Source of the DNA: Nitrospiria bacterium
Lineage (GTDB): Bacteria; Nitrospirota; Nitrospiria; JACQBZ01
DNA: 64,000 nt
Assembly (NCBI GenBank): GCA_035498035.1
Contig: DATKAN010000015.1
Span: 1 to 64,000 of the forward strand
Direction of reading: 5' to 3'
Shown here: positions 15,858-24,774 of the stretch, in pieces
Position numbering within the stretch: position 1 is the first letter of the stretch
Layout of the letters: every line of letters begins with the position of its first letter
The notes under the pieces: model-generated
Databases searched by the model: none
What the model saw: only the letters and a program-made list of their open reading frames with translations
Told to the model about the DNA's origin: nothing
Translations under genes and position numbers: made by a program

Positions 15858-17228
15858 CTAACCCTCGATCCCGTAATCCTTGATCTTGGTCAGAAGGGTT
15901 TTATAACTGACCTTCAAAATCTCGGCCGCGCGGGACTTATTCCCGCCGGTTTCTTTTAAAACCTTCCGGATCATCCTTGACTCGGCAAATTGGGTGGCGG
16001 CGTGGCTGACTTCCTGAAGCGATCCCTCCGTCTGAAGATCCGCCAAGCCGGTTTCATCCGTCGCCTTGACGCGGAGCCCCAAATGTTCCGGCAGGAGGAC
16101 TCGGCCATCGCTTAAAATCACGGCCCGTTCGATGCAGTTCTGGAGTTCACGGACATTGCCCGTCCATGGATGCTTGATTAATAATTCCATCGAAGCCGGA
16201 GCCACTTCCTTGGGTTCCTTCTTCAGCTCCTGGCAATAGAAACCCACGAAATGCTCCACCAAAGCCGGAATGTCTTCCGCGCGCGCTCTCAGGGGAGGAA
16301 TCGTGACGGGAAAAACGGCCAAACGGTAATAGAGATCTTCACGGAACAGCTTCTGGCTGATCGCGGCCTGGAGATCTTTGTTGGTCGCTGCAATCACCCG
16401 GACATCCACCTTGATCTTGACCGTACCGCCCACCCGCATAAATTCCTCGCCCTCCAGAACCCGAAGCAGTTTCGCCTGGAGGGCGAGGTCCATGTCTCCG
16501 ATCTCGTCCAGAAAGATGGTTCCCTGATTCGCCAATTCAAACTTCCCCATCTTTCGGACCACGGCACCGGTAAAAGCGCCCCGCTCATGTCCGAACAGTT
16601 CGCTTTCCAACAAGTCGCGCGGGATGGCGGCGCAGTTGATCGCCACAAAGGGCCCCTCCTTTCGGGGGCTTAAATAATGAACGGCCCGTGCGAACAACTC
16701 TTTACCGGTTCCGGACTCCCCGAGCAGCAGCACCGTCGTGTGACTGGCGGCCACCTTTTGAACCTTGCCGACCACCTCCAGCATTTTCGGGCTCTTGCCG
16801 ATGATCTTGGGCAATTTTAGATGCTTGGAGAACTCTTCACGCAGAATGAGATTCTCCGTGACAAGTCGTTGCTTCTCCAACGCCTTATTGATCAAATGAA
16901 TCAGATGGTCCGGATCGAAAGGTTTTGTGATGAAATCGTACGCTCCTTCTTTCACAGCCTTGACGGCCGTCTCAATCGTCCCGTAGGCCGTCATCAGGAT
17001 TACCGGAATCAATGGATTATGTTCCTTGACCACTTCCAGCACTTCCAGCCCAGACTTGTGCGGAAGCTTGAGATCGGACACGACCAGATCCACCTTGGAC
17101 TCCTTGAATTTTTCGAGACCCTCCCGTCCATCGCGCCCCACGATCACCTGATGCCCCTCGGCCTGCAGCGCTTGGCTCAGCATCTGGGCCATGCTTTCCT
17201 TGTCTTCGACCACCAAAATGACCGCCAT
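15858..17228 (-). CDS. pilR: Sigma-54 response regulator, PilR/NtrC type
   Basis: The 456-residue product has a receiver domain (residues 1-120, phosphoacceptor D52 in VVSDLKLP), a sigma-54 AAA+ domain with GESGTGKE, GAFTGA and FLDEIGDM, and a Fis-type DNA-binding end (GGNKSRAAEILKVSYKTLL). The ATG at 17228 has GGAGG seven bases upstream and overlaps the pilS stop by one base (TGATG); a GTG at 17231 is an alternative. Its position after a histidine kinase and pilD suggests PilR, the activator of sigma-54-dependent pilin promoters. The specific target is inferred. Confidence 0.88.
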   Translation of the reverse strand: MAVILVVEDKESMAQMLSQALQAEGHQVIVGRDGREGLEKFKESKVDLVVSDLKLPHKSGLEVLEVVKEHNPLIPVILMTAYGTIETAVKAVKEGAYDFITKPFDPDHLIHLINKALEKQRLVTENLILREEFSKHLKLPKIIGKSPKMLEVVGKVQKVAASHTTVLLLGESGTGKELFARAVHYLSPRKEGPFVAINCAAIPRDLLESELFGHERGAFTGAVVRKMGKFELANQGTIFLDEIGDMDLALQAKLLRVLEGEEFMRVGGTVKIKVDVRVIAATNKDLQAAISQKLFREDLYYRLAVFPVTIPPLRARAEDIPALVEHFVGFYCQELKKEPKEVAPASMELLIKHPWTGNVRELQNCIERAVILSDGRVLLPEHLGLRVKATDETGLADLQTEGSLQEVSHAATQFAESRMIRKVLKETGGNKSRAAEILKVSYKTLLTKIKDYGIEG

Positions 17229-19078
17229 CACCCCACCTCCATCAGCGGGAGGAGAATGCGAAAGGTTGTTCCGCGGCCCTCTTCACTGTTGACTTCAATC
17301 CGGCCCCCATGCGACAGGACAATCTTGTGGACCAGGGCCAGCCCCATCCCGGTCCCCTTCACTTTGGTGGTGAAAAAAGGGAGGAAGATCCTTTCGAGTT
17401 TATCCTTGGGAATGCCGATCCCGGTATCTCGGATATCAAGCGACAGTTCCTTTCGATGGCGCCGGTATCCCAAACGGAAATCAGAATGATGGTCGAGCAT
17501 CATGGCCCGAATCTCCAATGTCCCGCCTTGCGGCATGGCGTCCATGGCGTTCTGGAGAAGATTTCCGATGGCCTGACGCATCAATACCTCGTCCATCCGC
17601 ACCTCCGGAAGATCGTTCGGGATCGCGATTTCCAGGGAGGGTTTGATCGTCTTGGTCTGGACAAACAGGTGGTCCAGAAGCCGACGGATCAGCGGCTCGA
17701 GCGCCACAGGCTCAAGGTGCAGTTCGTCGTGTCGGCCGAAACTCAACAACTGTTCGATCAGCTGATTCATCGCGGTCAACTCCCGCATGATGGAAGCGAC
17801 CATCTCCTGCCCGGCATCGGGACCGGCCTCGGATGATGGAAGTTTCTTCGAAAGCAATTTCGTGAACCCCATCACGCTCCCCATATAATTCCGGAACTCG
17901 TGCGCGATTCCGGCGGACATTTCCCCCAAAACGGACAGGCGCCGCTTGAGTTCCACCTGCTCTTGCAAACTCTTGATCTCGGTGAGATCCGTGAAGACAA
18001 AGGTGGTACCGATCACTTCATTTTGACGATCCCGCAGCAACGACGTGCTGATTCCGACCCAGATCCGTTGCGGACTCGAGCCGCCGGAATTTGGACGGGT
18101 CAATTCGAGTTCCTGACGCGTGATCGTGGCCTGATGGTCCAGCGCTTGATCCAGCAGATGAACGACGCTGCTCTGTACACCGAACACCTCCTCACAGGTT
18201 TTACCCACCGCCGCCGAACCCGACTGCCCTAAAATCCGCTCGGCCGCATGGTTGAAGGTGGTGATGACACGCTCGGGATTAAACGTGATGACACCGCTGG
18301 CCACGCTTTGAAGGATGTTCTCATTGTAACCTTCAATCTCCTCCGCCCGCTCCTCGGCCCGAGTTCTCAAATGGTTTAACTCCTGTTCTTTCTCCTTGAG
18401 TTGACGAACCAATCCGTGAAATGTCCCGATCATCGAGGCCGTTTCCCCCGATGGGCCCGAAGCTTCGGCGCCGGACCGACGATTCCGAATCACGATCCGG
18501 ATCGAGTAAAAAACCATCACACCGATGATGGTCACACCGCCCACTTTCAGAAGCAAGGTGGTCGTCGCCGCCGCGCCCCCGGCGTCCAACGGCCGCAGTC
18601 CCAAATCCACTCGGAGCACGCCGACACGGCTCGGGTCCGGATCTTGAAGCGGAATGAAATACGACAGGATCGGTGTTCCGGACGAATCCGAAACCGGAAT
18701 TCTCAAAAAATTTTCACCCCCCAAGATCTCCTCAAATTGGCGAGGGGTTATTCCCTGGAAAGGGCTCGAGGATCCGATGCGGTCCGGACCGGAGGTGTCC
18801 AGCAATAATCGTCCCTCACGATCCATGATCGAGAGACGGTAGGCCCCATACCGTTTGGCCAGTTTTTGGAGAAAAGCGGAATCGGTCCGTGCGGTCCGCT
18901 CGGCGTTCCGGATTTCGGTTGCCAGGGTCTGGGTGACCGCGATGAGGTAGCGGGTGGCCTCTTCCATCCGATACCGATTTGCGGTCTGAAGCAGAACGGC
19001 GGCGTGAATCCCCCACAGCCCGGCAAACAGAAGCAGCAACACCGCGGACAATCGAACGAGTTGAGTTAACACCCGCAC
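17228..19078 (-). CDS. pilS: Membrane sensor histidine kinase, PilS type
   Basis: The 616-residue kinase has one N-terminal membrane segment, a periplasmic region to about residue 170, and a second membrane segment (LLLKVGGVTIIGVMVFYSI). A coiled coil follows (KEKEQELNHLRTRAEER), then a PAS domain near 250-365. The HisKA box is GIAHEFRNYMGSVMGFTKLL with His393. HATPase motifs are NLLQNAMDAM and DTGIGIPKD. The start is GTG. PAS plus HEFRN matches NtrB/PilS kinases. It lies 61 bp downstream of pilD and overlaps pilR. The two-segment periplasmic sensor differs from the multi-helix PilS of Pseudomonas. Confidence 0.85.
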   Translation of the reverse strand: MRVLTQLVRLSAVLLLLFAGLWGIHAAVLLQTANRYRMEEATRYLIAVTQTLATEIRNAERTARTDSAFLQKLAKRYGAYRLSIMDREGRLLLDTSGPDRIGSSSPFQGITPRQFEEILGGENFLRIPVSDSSGTPILSYFIPLQDPDPSRVGVLRVDLGLRPLDAGGAAATTTLLLKVGGVTIIGVMVFYSIRIVIRNRRSGAEASGPSGETASMIGTFHGLVRQLKEKEQELNHLRTRAEERAEEIEGYNENILQSVASGVITFNPERVITTFNHAAERILGQSGSAAVGKTCEEVFGVQSSVVHLLDQALDHQATITRQELELTRPNSGGSSPQRIWVGISTSLLRDRQNEVIGTTFVFTDLTEIKSLQEQVELKRRLSVLGEMSAGIAHEFRNYMGSVMGFTKLLSKKLPSSEAGPDAGQEMVASIMRELTAMNQLIEQLLSFGRHDELHLEPVALEPLIRRLLDHLFVQTKTIKPSLEIAIPNDLPEVRMDEVLMRQAIGNLLQNAMDAMPQGGTLEIRAMMLDHHSDFRLGYRRHRKELSLDIRDTGIGIPKDKLERIFLPFFTTKVKGTGMGLALVHKIVLSHGGRIEVNSEEGRGTTFRILLPLMEVG

Positions 19079-19139
19079 CCCCGACCCTTCAGACGTTCAT
19101 CTGAGAACCGAAAAAACCGCGGCCATCCCTCCGGTCGCA

Positions 19140-19907
19140 TTAAAACGCGCCCAGATGTTGGTACCAGTTCCAGATCGCCTGGCCGGCAAAAAGAGAGATC
19201 ACGGCACCCAAACTTAAAAATGGACCGAAAGGAACGGGATATTTTCTGGACTTCCCTTTGAAGGCCATGAGGAACAGTCCGATCGCGGAACCCGCCAGCG
19301 CGCCGATGAAAATGGTCAATAACGCCTCCTTCCAACCGAGAAAGGCCCCGATCATCGCAATGAGTTTGATGTCTCCGCCTCCCATTCCTCCCCCGCTGGC
19401 CACGGCGACCCCATAAAACAGCGCGCCGCCCAACAGCAAACCGATCACGGCATCCCAAATCCCGATGGGGAGGATAACCGCGGAGGCGACCAAACCCACG
19501 ACCATCCCGGGCAGAGTGATCCGATCCGGAATGATCTGGTGATCGAGATCAATAAACGTGATCACCAACAGCGCCGAAAACAGGACCCCGTAAACAAACG
19601 CCGGCCCTCCGATGCCGAATCGCCAAACCAGCAGAACGTAGGCGATCCCGTTCACAAACTCGATGACCGGATATCGCCAAGAAATCGATCGACCACAGTC
19701 CCGGCATCGGCCTCCCAGAATCAAAAAACTGACGACGGGGATGTTGTCCCACCAGCGAACCGGATGCTGGCAGGAAGGACAGCGTGAAGAGGGGGTAATC
19801 AGTGATTCATTTCGTGGTAGGCGATGAATACAGACATTTAAAAAACTCCCGATGATCAGACCCAGAACCAAAGCCGTCGAGAGGTTATAAGCGAGGCTTT
19901 CCCCCAT
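19140..19907 (-). CDS. pilD: Prepilin peptidase / N-methyltransferase
   Basis: The 255-residue integral membrane protease cleaves class III signals of pilins and methylates the new N-terminus. The cytosolic zinc motif has two CxxC pairs (CPSCQHP and CRDCGRS). The catalytic aspartates are in FIDLDHQIIPDRI and GGGDIKLIAMIGAFLG. Several hydrophobic segments span the inner membrane. GGGAGC precedes the ATG. The only prepilin peptidase in the window, it is expected to serve both minor-pilin cassettes. It opens a pilD-pilS-pilR transcription unit. Confidence 0.93.
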   Translation of the reverse strand: MGESLAYNLSTALVLGLIIGSFLNVCIHRLPRNESLITPSSRCPSCQHPVRWWDNIPVVSFLILGGRCRDCGRSISWRYPVIEFVNGIAYVLLVWRFGIGGPAFVYGVLFSALLVITFIDLDHQIIPDRITLPGMVVGLVASAVILPIGIWDAVIGLLLGGALFYGVAVASGGGMGGGDIKLIAMIGAFLGWKEALLTIFIGALAGSAIGLFLMAFKGKSRKYPVPFGPFLSLGAVISLFAGQAIWNWYQHLGAF

Positions 19908-19928
19908 AATGCTCCCTAATCCGGTCTC

Positions 19929-19957
19929 ACTATACCACAGATCATGGAGGCCATCAA
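19929..19957 (-). promoter_or_regulatory. Sigma-70-type promoter for pilD
   Basis: Minus-strand -35 TTGATG (19952-19957), a 17-bp spacer and -10 TATAGT (19929-19934), 22 bases before the pilD ATG. It lies back to back with the gpsA promoter. Confidence 0.55.
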
Positions 19958-19978
19958 GCCGATCCGCGGGTCATCGGC

Positions 19979-20008
19979 TTGACAGTCTTTTTCATAACAC
20001 GTTATAAT
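19979..20008 (+). promoter_or_regulatory. Strong sigma-70-type promoter for gpsA
   Basis: Perfect -35 TTGACA (19979-19984) and perfect -10 TATAAT (20003-20008) with an 18-bp spacer, about 45 bases before the gpsA ATG. Confidence 0.8.
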
Positions 20009-20054
20009 TAAAAAAAATTCTGACGCGAACAAACTTCATTTAAAGGCCGTCCAC

Positions 20055-21059
20055 ATGTCCACAAAGATTGCCGTGATCGGCGGCGGAAGCTGGGGCACGG
20101 GCCTGGCCTTTCTCATGGCCGATCGAGGGTACGAGGTAACGATCTGGGTTTATGAAAAGGAACTCGTTGCAAATATTAATGAACAGCACGAGAATCTCTT
20201 ATTTCTTCCCGGGGTGGCGCTCTCGCAGCGGATTGTAGCGACTTCATCCCTGGAGGAGGCGGTCAAGGGTGCACGGGTGGTGCTTTTTGCGGTCCCTTCC
20301 CATCTGGCCCGTTCGGTTCTGGTGAAGCTTGGACCGGTTCTTCCCGAAGAGACACCCGTCATCAGCGGAACAAAGGGCATCGAGAACGACACGCTTTTGT
20401 TAACGTCCCAGATCATGGAGGAGGTGCTTCCGACTTCTCCTTCCAACATCGCCGCCCTTTCCGGTCCCAGTTTTGCCAAGGAGGTCTGTCTGCGCCAGCC
20501 GACCGCCGTCTCGCTTGCGGCCAAGAACCACGACTTGGCCGTTCGGTTGCAACCTTTCTTTACCACGCCCTACTTTAAGGCCTTCACGACGACGGACATC
20601 CTCGGCGTGCAACTCGGCGGGGCTCTCAAGAATGTGATCGCATTGGCCGCCGGCGGCGCCGACGGCCTGGGCTTCGGCTACAATACCCGGGCCGCGCTTA
20701 TTTCAAGAGGGCTGGCCGAGATCATTCGGCTAGGACAGGCTCTGGGTGCCGACCCGAAGACGTTTTCCGGCCTGTCCGGACTGGGGGATTTGATCCTGAC
20801 GTCGACGGGAGCCCTGAGCCGGAACCGAACCGTGGGATATCAAATCGGTCGGGGAATGAAACTCCCCGATATTCTAAAAGACATGAAGATGGTCGCCGAA
20901 GGCCTCCAAACCACGCGGGCCGCTCATGACCTGGCTCAAAAGCACGGTGTCCGGATGCCCATCGTCCAACAAATTTACTCCGTCCTGTTCGAGGGCAAAA
21001 ATCCACATTGGGCCGTAACGGATTTGATGGAAAGCGCCGTGGGCGATGAAATCCGTTAA
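20055..21059 (+). CDS. gpsA: Glycerol-3-phosphate dehydrogenase [NAD(P)+]
   Basis: The enzyme reduces dihydroxyacetone phosphate to sn-glycerol 3-phosphate for phospholipid synthesis, in the cytosol. The N-terminal nucleotide-binding motif is GGGSWGTGLAFLMADRG. The conserved SGPSFAKEV and the catalytic lysine region GGALKNVIALAAG are present. A normal-length 334-residue protein. It has its own consensus promoter and is followed after about 70 bases by the Na/Pi transporter gene. Confidence 0.95.
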   Translation: MSTKIAVIGGGSWGTGLAFLMADRGYEVTIWVYEKELVANINEQHENLLFLPGVALSQRIVATSSLEEAVKGARVVLFAVPSHLARSVLVKLGPVLPEETPVISGTKGIENDTLLLTSQIMEEVLPTSPSNIAALSGPSFAKEVCLRQPTAVSLAAKNHDLAVRLQPFFTTPYFKAFTTTDILGVQLGGALKNVIALAAGGADGLGFGYNTRAALISRGLAEIIRLGQALGADPKTFSGLSGLGDLILTSTGALSRNRTVGYQIGRGMKLPDILKDMKMVAEGLQTTRAAHDLAQKHGVRMPIVQQIYSVLFEGKNPHWAVTDLMESAVGDEIR

Positions 21060-21132
21060 TCCGGGCTCCATGGGCTTGCGTTCTCATTCCCGGGGTTCCT
21101 ATATACTATATTAATAGGAAAGGAGCTCGCGT

Positions 21133-22746
21133 TTGACCACCCTGATGCTGTTCAGCCTGCTGGGCGGGGTCGCCATTTTGCTCCATGGCCTTCAATGGGC
21201 GGGTGACGGATTGCAAGGACTGGCCGGGGCCCGCCTCCGATCGATCCTGGCCACCTTCACCCAGAACCGGTTTCTCGGACTGGCGACGGGCGCCTTCATT
21301 ACGGCCGTGATCCAAAGCAGCAGCGCGACCACAGTGATGCTGGTCGGCTTTACCAGCGCCGGACTGATGACGCTCTCTCAGACGGTTTCATTGATCCTGG
21401 GCGCCGACATCGGCACCACCTTCACCGTCCAATTGATCGCCTTCCAGATCAGCGATTACGCCCTGGGCGTTCTCGCGATCGGCTTTGCCCTTTACTTTTT
21501 CAGCAAACAACATCGAATCAAATTGGTTGGCACGGTCCTTTTCGGTTTCGGTCTGATCTTCTTTGCCTTGAAGCTCCTGTCGGAGGGCATGGCCCCGCTC
21601 AGGGATAATGATTTGATGCGTCAAGTGCTGTCCGGCGTCGCGACGGTTCCGGTATGGGGGATTTTGATCTCGGCCGCGATAACCGCATTGCTCTCCAGCA
21701 GCGCCGCCACCATCGGTATTGCGATCGCTTTTGCCACTCAGGGACTGATGCCGCTGGCCTCGGCCATCCCCCTCATCCTGGGAGCCAATGTGGGGACCTG
21801 CGCCACCGCCTGGGTGGCCAGCCTGGGCACCACCGCGGAGGCCCGACGCGTCGCCCTGGCGCATATCCTATTCAAACTGCTGGGCGTCGTCCTGATTTTC
21901 CCGTTTCTACAGCCGTTCGAGAGCTTCATTGCCCAGTCCTCCGATGACATCGTGCGTCAGATTGCGAACGCCCATACCTTGTTCAATCTCGGAATCGCCC
22001 TCCTTTTTCTGCCGTTCACCGTTCCGTTCGCCCGGCTCGTAGCCTGGCTGGTTCCCGAAAGACCTTCGTTGGAAGAAAGTTCACGGCCGAAATACCTGGA
22101 CCCGCATGTTGTGGATACCCCGGCCCTGGCTCTGGGTCAGGCCACGCGGGAAGCCCTTCGGATGTCGGATATCGTCCGGGACATGTATCGAGATACGATT
22201 CTGGTCTTCACCGAGGATAATCAGGAGGCCCTGGAACAGATCGAACGGAAAGACGACTGGGTGGACGCGTTAAACCGGGAGATTAAACTCTACATCACCA
22301 AGGTGTCCGCGAAATCGCTGACGGAGGACCAATCGGCGCGCGAAGTGGACCTTTTGACCCTGACCAGTGATCTGGAAACGATCGGAGACATCATCGATCG
22401 CAATTTAATGGAACTGGCCAAGAAGAAAATCTACAAGGGTCTGCGTTTCTCCGATCAAGGACTGAAGGAAATCGTCGAACTTCACACCCGGGTGGGCCAA
22501 AACCTGGAACGGGTGATCTCGGCTTTTGCAAGCCACGACCCGGAACTGGCCCAGCGGGTGATCCAGACCAAGGACGAAATTAAACATCTTGAACGCGAGC
22601 TTCGGGCCGCACATATCCAGCGCTTGCGTGCAGGCCTCGCGGAATCGATCGAGACCAGCGCGATCCATCTCGACGTCTTAACCAACCTGGTCCGGATCAA
22701 TCACCATGTCACCAGTATCGCGTATCCCATCGTCGAAGAAAAATAA
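21133..22746 (+). CDS. Na+/phosphate cotransporter family protein with PhoU-like tail
   Basis: The 537-residue product starts at TTG with AAAGGAG upstream. The membrane part (residues 1-310) carries the two inverted Na/Pi repeats, each with a QSSSATT-type signature: VIQSSSATTVMLVGF and LLSSSAATIGIAIAFA. Around residue 330 begins a helical PhoU-like region. This architecture (YjbB/NptA type) is usually linked to phosphate uptake or export at the inner membrane. The gene lies 3 bp upstream of larB, so the two may be co-transcribed. Confidence 0.88.
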   Translation: MTTLMLFSLLGGVAILLHGLQWAGDGLQGLAGARLRSILATFTQNRFLGLATGAFITAVIQSSSATTVMLVGFTSAGLMTLSQTVSLILGADIGTTFTVQLIAFQISDYALGVLAIGFALYFFSKQHRIKLVGTVLFGFGLIFFALKLLSEGMAPLRDNDLMRQVLSGVATVPVWGILISAAITALLSSSAATIGIAIAFATQGLMPLASAIPLILGANVGTCATAWVASLGTTAEARRVALAHILFKLLGVVLIFPFLQPFESFIAQSSDDIVRQIANAHTLFNLGIALLFLPFTVPFARLVAWLVPERPSLEESSRPKYLDPHVVDTPALALGQATREALRMSDIVRDMYRDTILVFTEDNQEALEQIERKDDWVDALNREIKLYITKVSAKSLTEDQSAREVDLLTLTSDLETIGDIIDRNLMELAKKKIYKGLRFSDQGLKEIVELHTRVGQNLERVISAFASHDPELAQRVIQTKDEIKHLERELRAAHIQRLRAGLAESIETSAIHLDVLTNLVRINHHVTSIAYPIVEEK

Positions 22747-22749
22747 TCC

Positions 22750-23529
22750 ATGAATTCGGAAGACACACGGAAAATGCTGGTCCAAGTAAAGAAGGGAACT
22801 CTTTCGGTGGATGCGGCCATCAAGCGGCTTCGGCACCTGCCCTATGAAGCGCTGGGGTTTGCGGCCATCGATCACCACCGCACGCTCCGACAAGGACATC
22901 CCGAGGTGATCTTCTGCGAGGGCAAGCGCCCGGAGCAGGTCCTGGCGATCATTCGACGAATGGTCGCGATCGATAGTCCGGTCCTGGCCACCCGGGCGAC
23001 TCCGCAATTATTTCAAGCCGTCAAGCGGATCGATTCGAGAGCGGTTTACCATGATGCGGCCCGCACGATTACCATCCAAAAACGAAGCCGATCAATCCGG
23101 TCACGCCGCCCGGCCGCAACCGGAGGGATACTGATCCTCACGGCCGGAACGGCGGATATCCCCGTGGCCGAAGAAGCGAAGGTCACCGCCGAGTTTCTCG
23201 GCCACCGCGCCGACACGATCTACGACGTGGGCGTGGCCGGGCTCCACCGTCTTTTGAATCACCGTTCCCGCATCGAGGCGGCCGGCGTCCTGATCGTCGT
23301 GGCCGGAATGGACGGGGCATTGCCCAGCGTGATCGGCGGCTGGATGGATAAACCGATCGTGGCCGTGCCGACCAGCGTCGGATACGGGGCCAGCTTCGGG
23401 GGCGTGGCCGCGCTCTTGACCATGCTCAACACCTGCGCCGCCGGGGTGGCGGTGGTGAACATCGACAACGGATTCGGAGCGGCGGTTGTGGCCCACCGAA
23501 TGATGAAGGTCGGCCGGGCGCTCCGCTAG
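22750..23529 (+). CDS. larB: Nickel-pincer cofactor biosynthesis protein LarB
   Basis: LarB carboxylates the pyridinium ring of nicotinic acid adenine dinucleotide in the first step of the nickel-pincer cofactor used by lactate racemase and related racemases. The C-terminal half (about residues 120-255) is an AIR-carboxylase-like fold, with VVAGMDGALPSVIGGW and VPTSVGYGASFGGVAALLTM. The length of 259 is normal. larC follows 39 bp later. No larE or larA is present in the window, so the cofactor's final steps and client enzyme must be elsewhere. Confidence 0.92.
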   Translation: MNSEDTRKMLVQVKKGTLSVDAAIKRLRHLPYEALGFAAIDHHRTLRQGHPEVIFCEGKRPEQVLAIIRRMVAIDSPVLATRATPQLFQAVKRIDSRAVYHDAARTITIQKRSRSIRSRRPAATGGILILTAGTADIPVAEEAKVTAEFLGHRADTIYDVGVAGLHRLLNHRSRIEAAGVLIVVAGMDGALPSVIGGWMDKPIVAVPTSVGYGASFGGVAALLTMLNTCAAGVAVVNIDNGFGAAVVAHRMMKVGRALR

Positions 23530-23568
23530 GAGCCGTGGCCGCGGGCATACATAGCCAGGCGAGGTCAT

Positions 23569-24774
23569 ATGAAGATTGCCTATTTCGACTGTTTCTCAGG
23601 GGTTAGCGGCGATATGATTCTGGGCGCGATGGTGGATGCGGGACTGGAGCTTTCCCGTCTCAAGGAGCGGCTGAACCCCCTTCCCATTAAAGGCTTCGAA
23701 CTTAAAACCCGTTCGGCCCAGCGGGGACCTTTTATCGGAACCAAAGTGGACGTGAATGTCCAACCCCAGAAGCAAAAATCCTATGAAATTCGCGAGCTGG
23801 AGAATGTCATCCGGCACAGCCGGCTCGATGATTCGACCAAAAAAACGGTCGCGGCGATTTTGGAACGGTGGATCAAGGCCGAGATTAAGGCCCACGGTTC
23901 GGCCAAGGGCCTGCGCTTTCAAGCCAACCAGGCCATCGATCTGCTGATCGACATCGTCGGCTGCGTCCTCGGCTTGAGCCTGATGGGGATCGACGAGGTC
24001 ATGGCCTCGTCGTTGAATCTGGGCAGCGGACTGGTCGACGTGCATGGCCAAAAAGTTCAAGTCCCGGCCCCCACCACGGCGGAATTGGTCCGCGGATTCA
24101 CGGTCTATTCCAGCGGGCCTCCGCATGAGTTGACCACCCCGACCGGGGCCGCGATAATCACGACGCTGGTAACGGCCGGAGGGCCTTTTCCCGAAATGCG
24201 TCTCCAGAAAGTCGGCTACGGCGCGGGCAGCCGCGAATTCACTAACTGGCCGAACATGCTTCGGATGCTGGTGGGCGAATCCCGCCAAGTCACCCACGCC
24301 GAGCGGATGATTCTTCTGGAAACCAACATCGACGATCTGAATCCCCAAGTATACGAACACCTGATGGAACGACTTTTTACGGCCGGTGCGCTCGATGTTT
24401 ACCTGACGGCCATCACGATGAAAAAGGGACGTCCCGGCATTCTATTGAGCGTCCTGGCGGAACAGCACCAAGCCACAACCCTATCGGAGATCGTGTTCCA
24501 GGAAACAACCACATTGGGGATCCGGCAGATCGATGTCCAGCGTCGCAAACTACCCCGCGGTTCCCAGAAGGTCGAGACCCGTTTCGGACCCGTTCAGGTC
24601 AAGGTCGTCACACGTTCCGGCGGCCAACAAAAACGACTCCCGGAATACCAAGACTGCAAACGGATCGCCCAGGAAACCGGTCTGCCGCTCCGGCAGATCA
24701 TGGATGAATTGGAAGAAACGCTGAACCCCACTTCCCGCAATCCTCTACCCGGTTCGGCCGGAGCCTCCTCGTGA
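23569..24774 (+). CDS. larC: Nickel-pincer cofactor biosynthesis protein LarC (cyclometallase)
   Basis: LarC inserts nickel into the sulfur-loaded precursor. This 401-residue version is one uninterrupted chain, unlike the split larC1/larC2 of some lactobacilli. Signatures are YFDCFSGVSGDMILGAMVD at the start and TNIDDLNPQVYEHLMERLF plus GALDVYLTAITMKKGRPG in the second half. I see no His-rich linker. An ATG with AGGTCAT upstream is used, and the stop overlaps the next gene's GTG (GTGA). Confidence 0.92.
   Translation: MKIAYFDCFSGVSGDMILGAMVDAGLELSRLKERLNPLPIKGFELKTRSAQRGPFIGTKVDVNVQPQKQKSYEIRELENVIRHSRLDDSTKKTVAAILERWIKAEIKAHGSAKGLRFQANQAIDLLIDIVGCVLGLSLMGIDEVMASSLNLGSGLVDVHGQKVQVPAPTTAELVRGFTVYSSGPPHELTTPTGAAIITTLVTAGGPFPEMRLQKVGYGAGSREFTNWPNMLRMLVGESRQVTHAERMILLETNIDDLNPQVYEHLMERLFTAGALDVYLTAITMKKGRPGILLSVLAEQHQATTLSEIVFQETTTLGIRQIDVQRRKLPRGSQKVETRFGPVQVKVVTRSGGQQKRLPEYQDCKRIAQETGLPLRQIMDELEETLNPTSRNPLPGSAGASS

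Noticed and set aside
21076-21107. Sigma-70 promoter for the Na/Pi-type gene
   Set aside because: TTGCGT and the nearest -10-like sequences are 18-20 bp apart and both are weak matches; not called.
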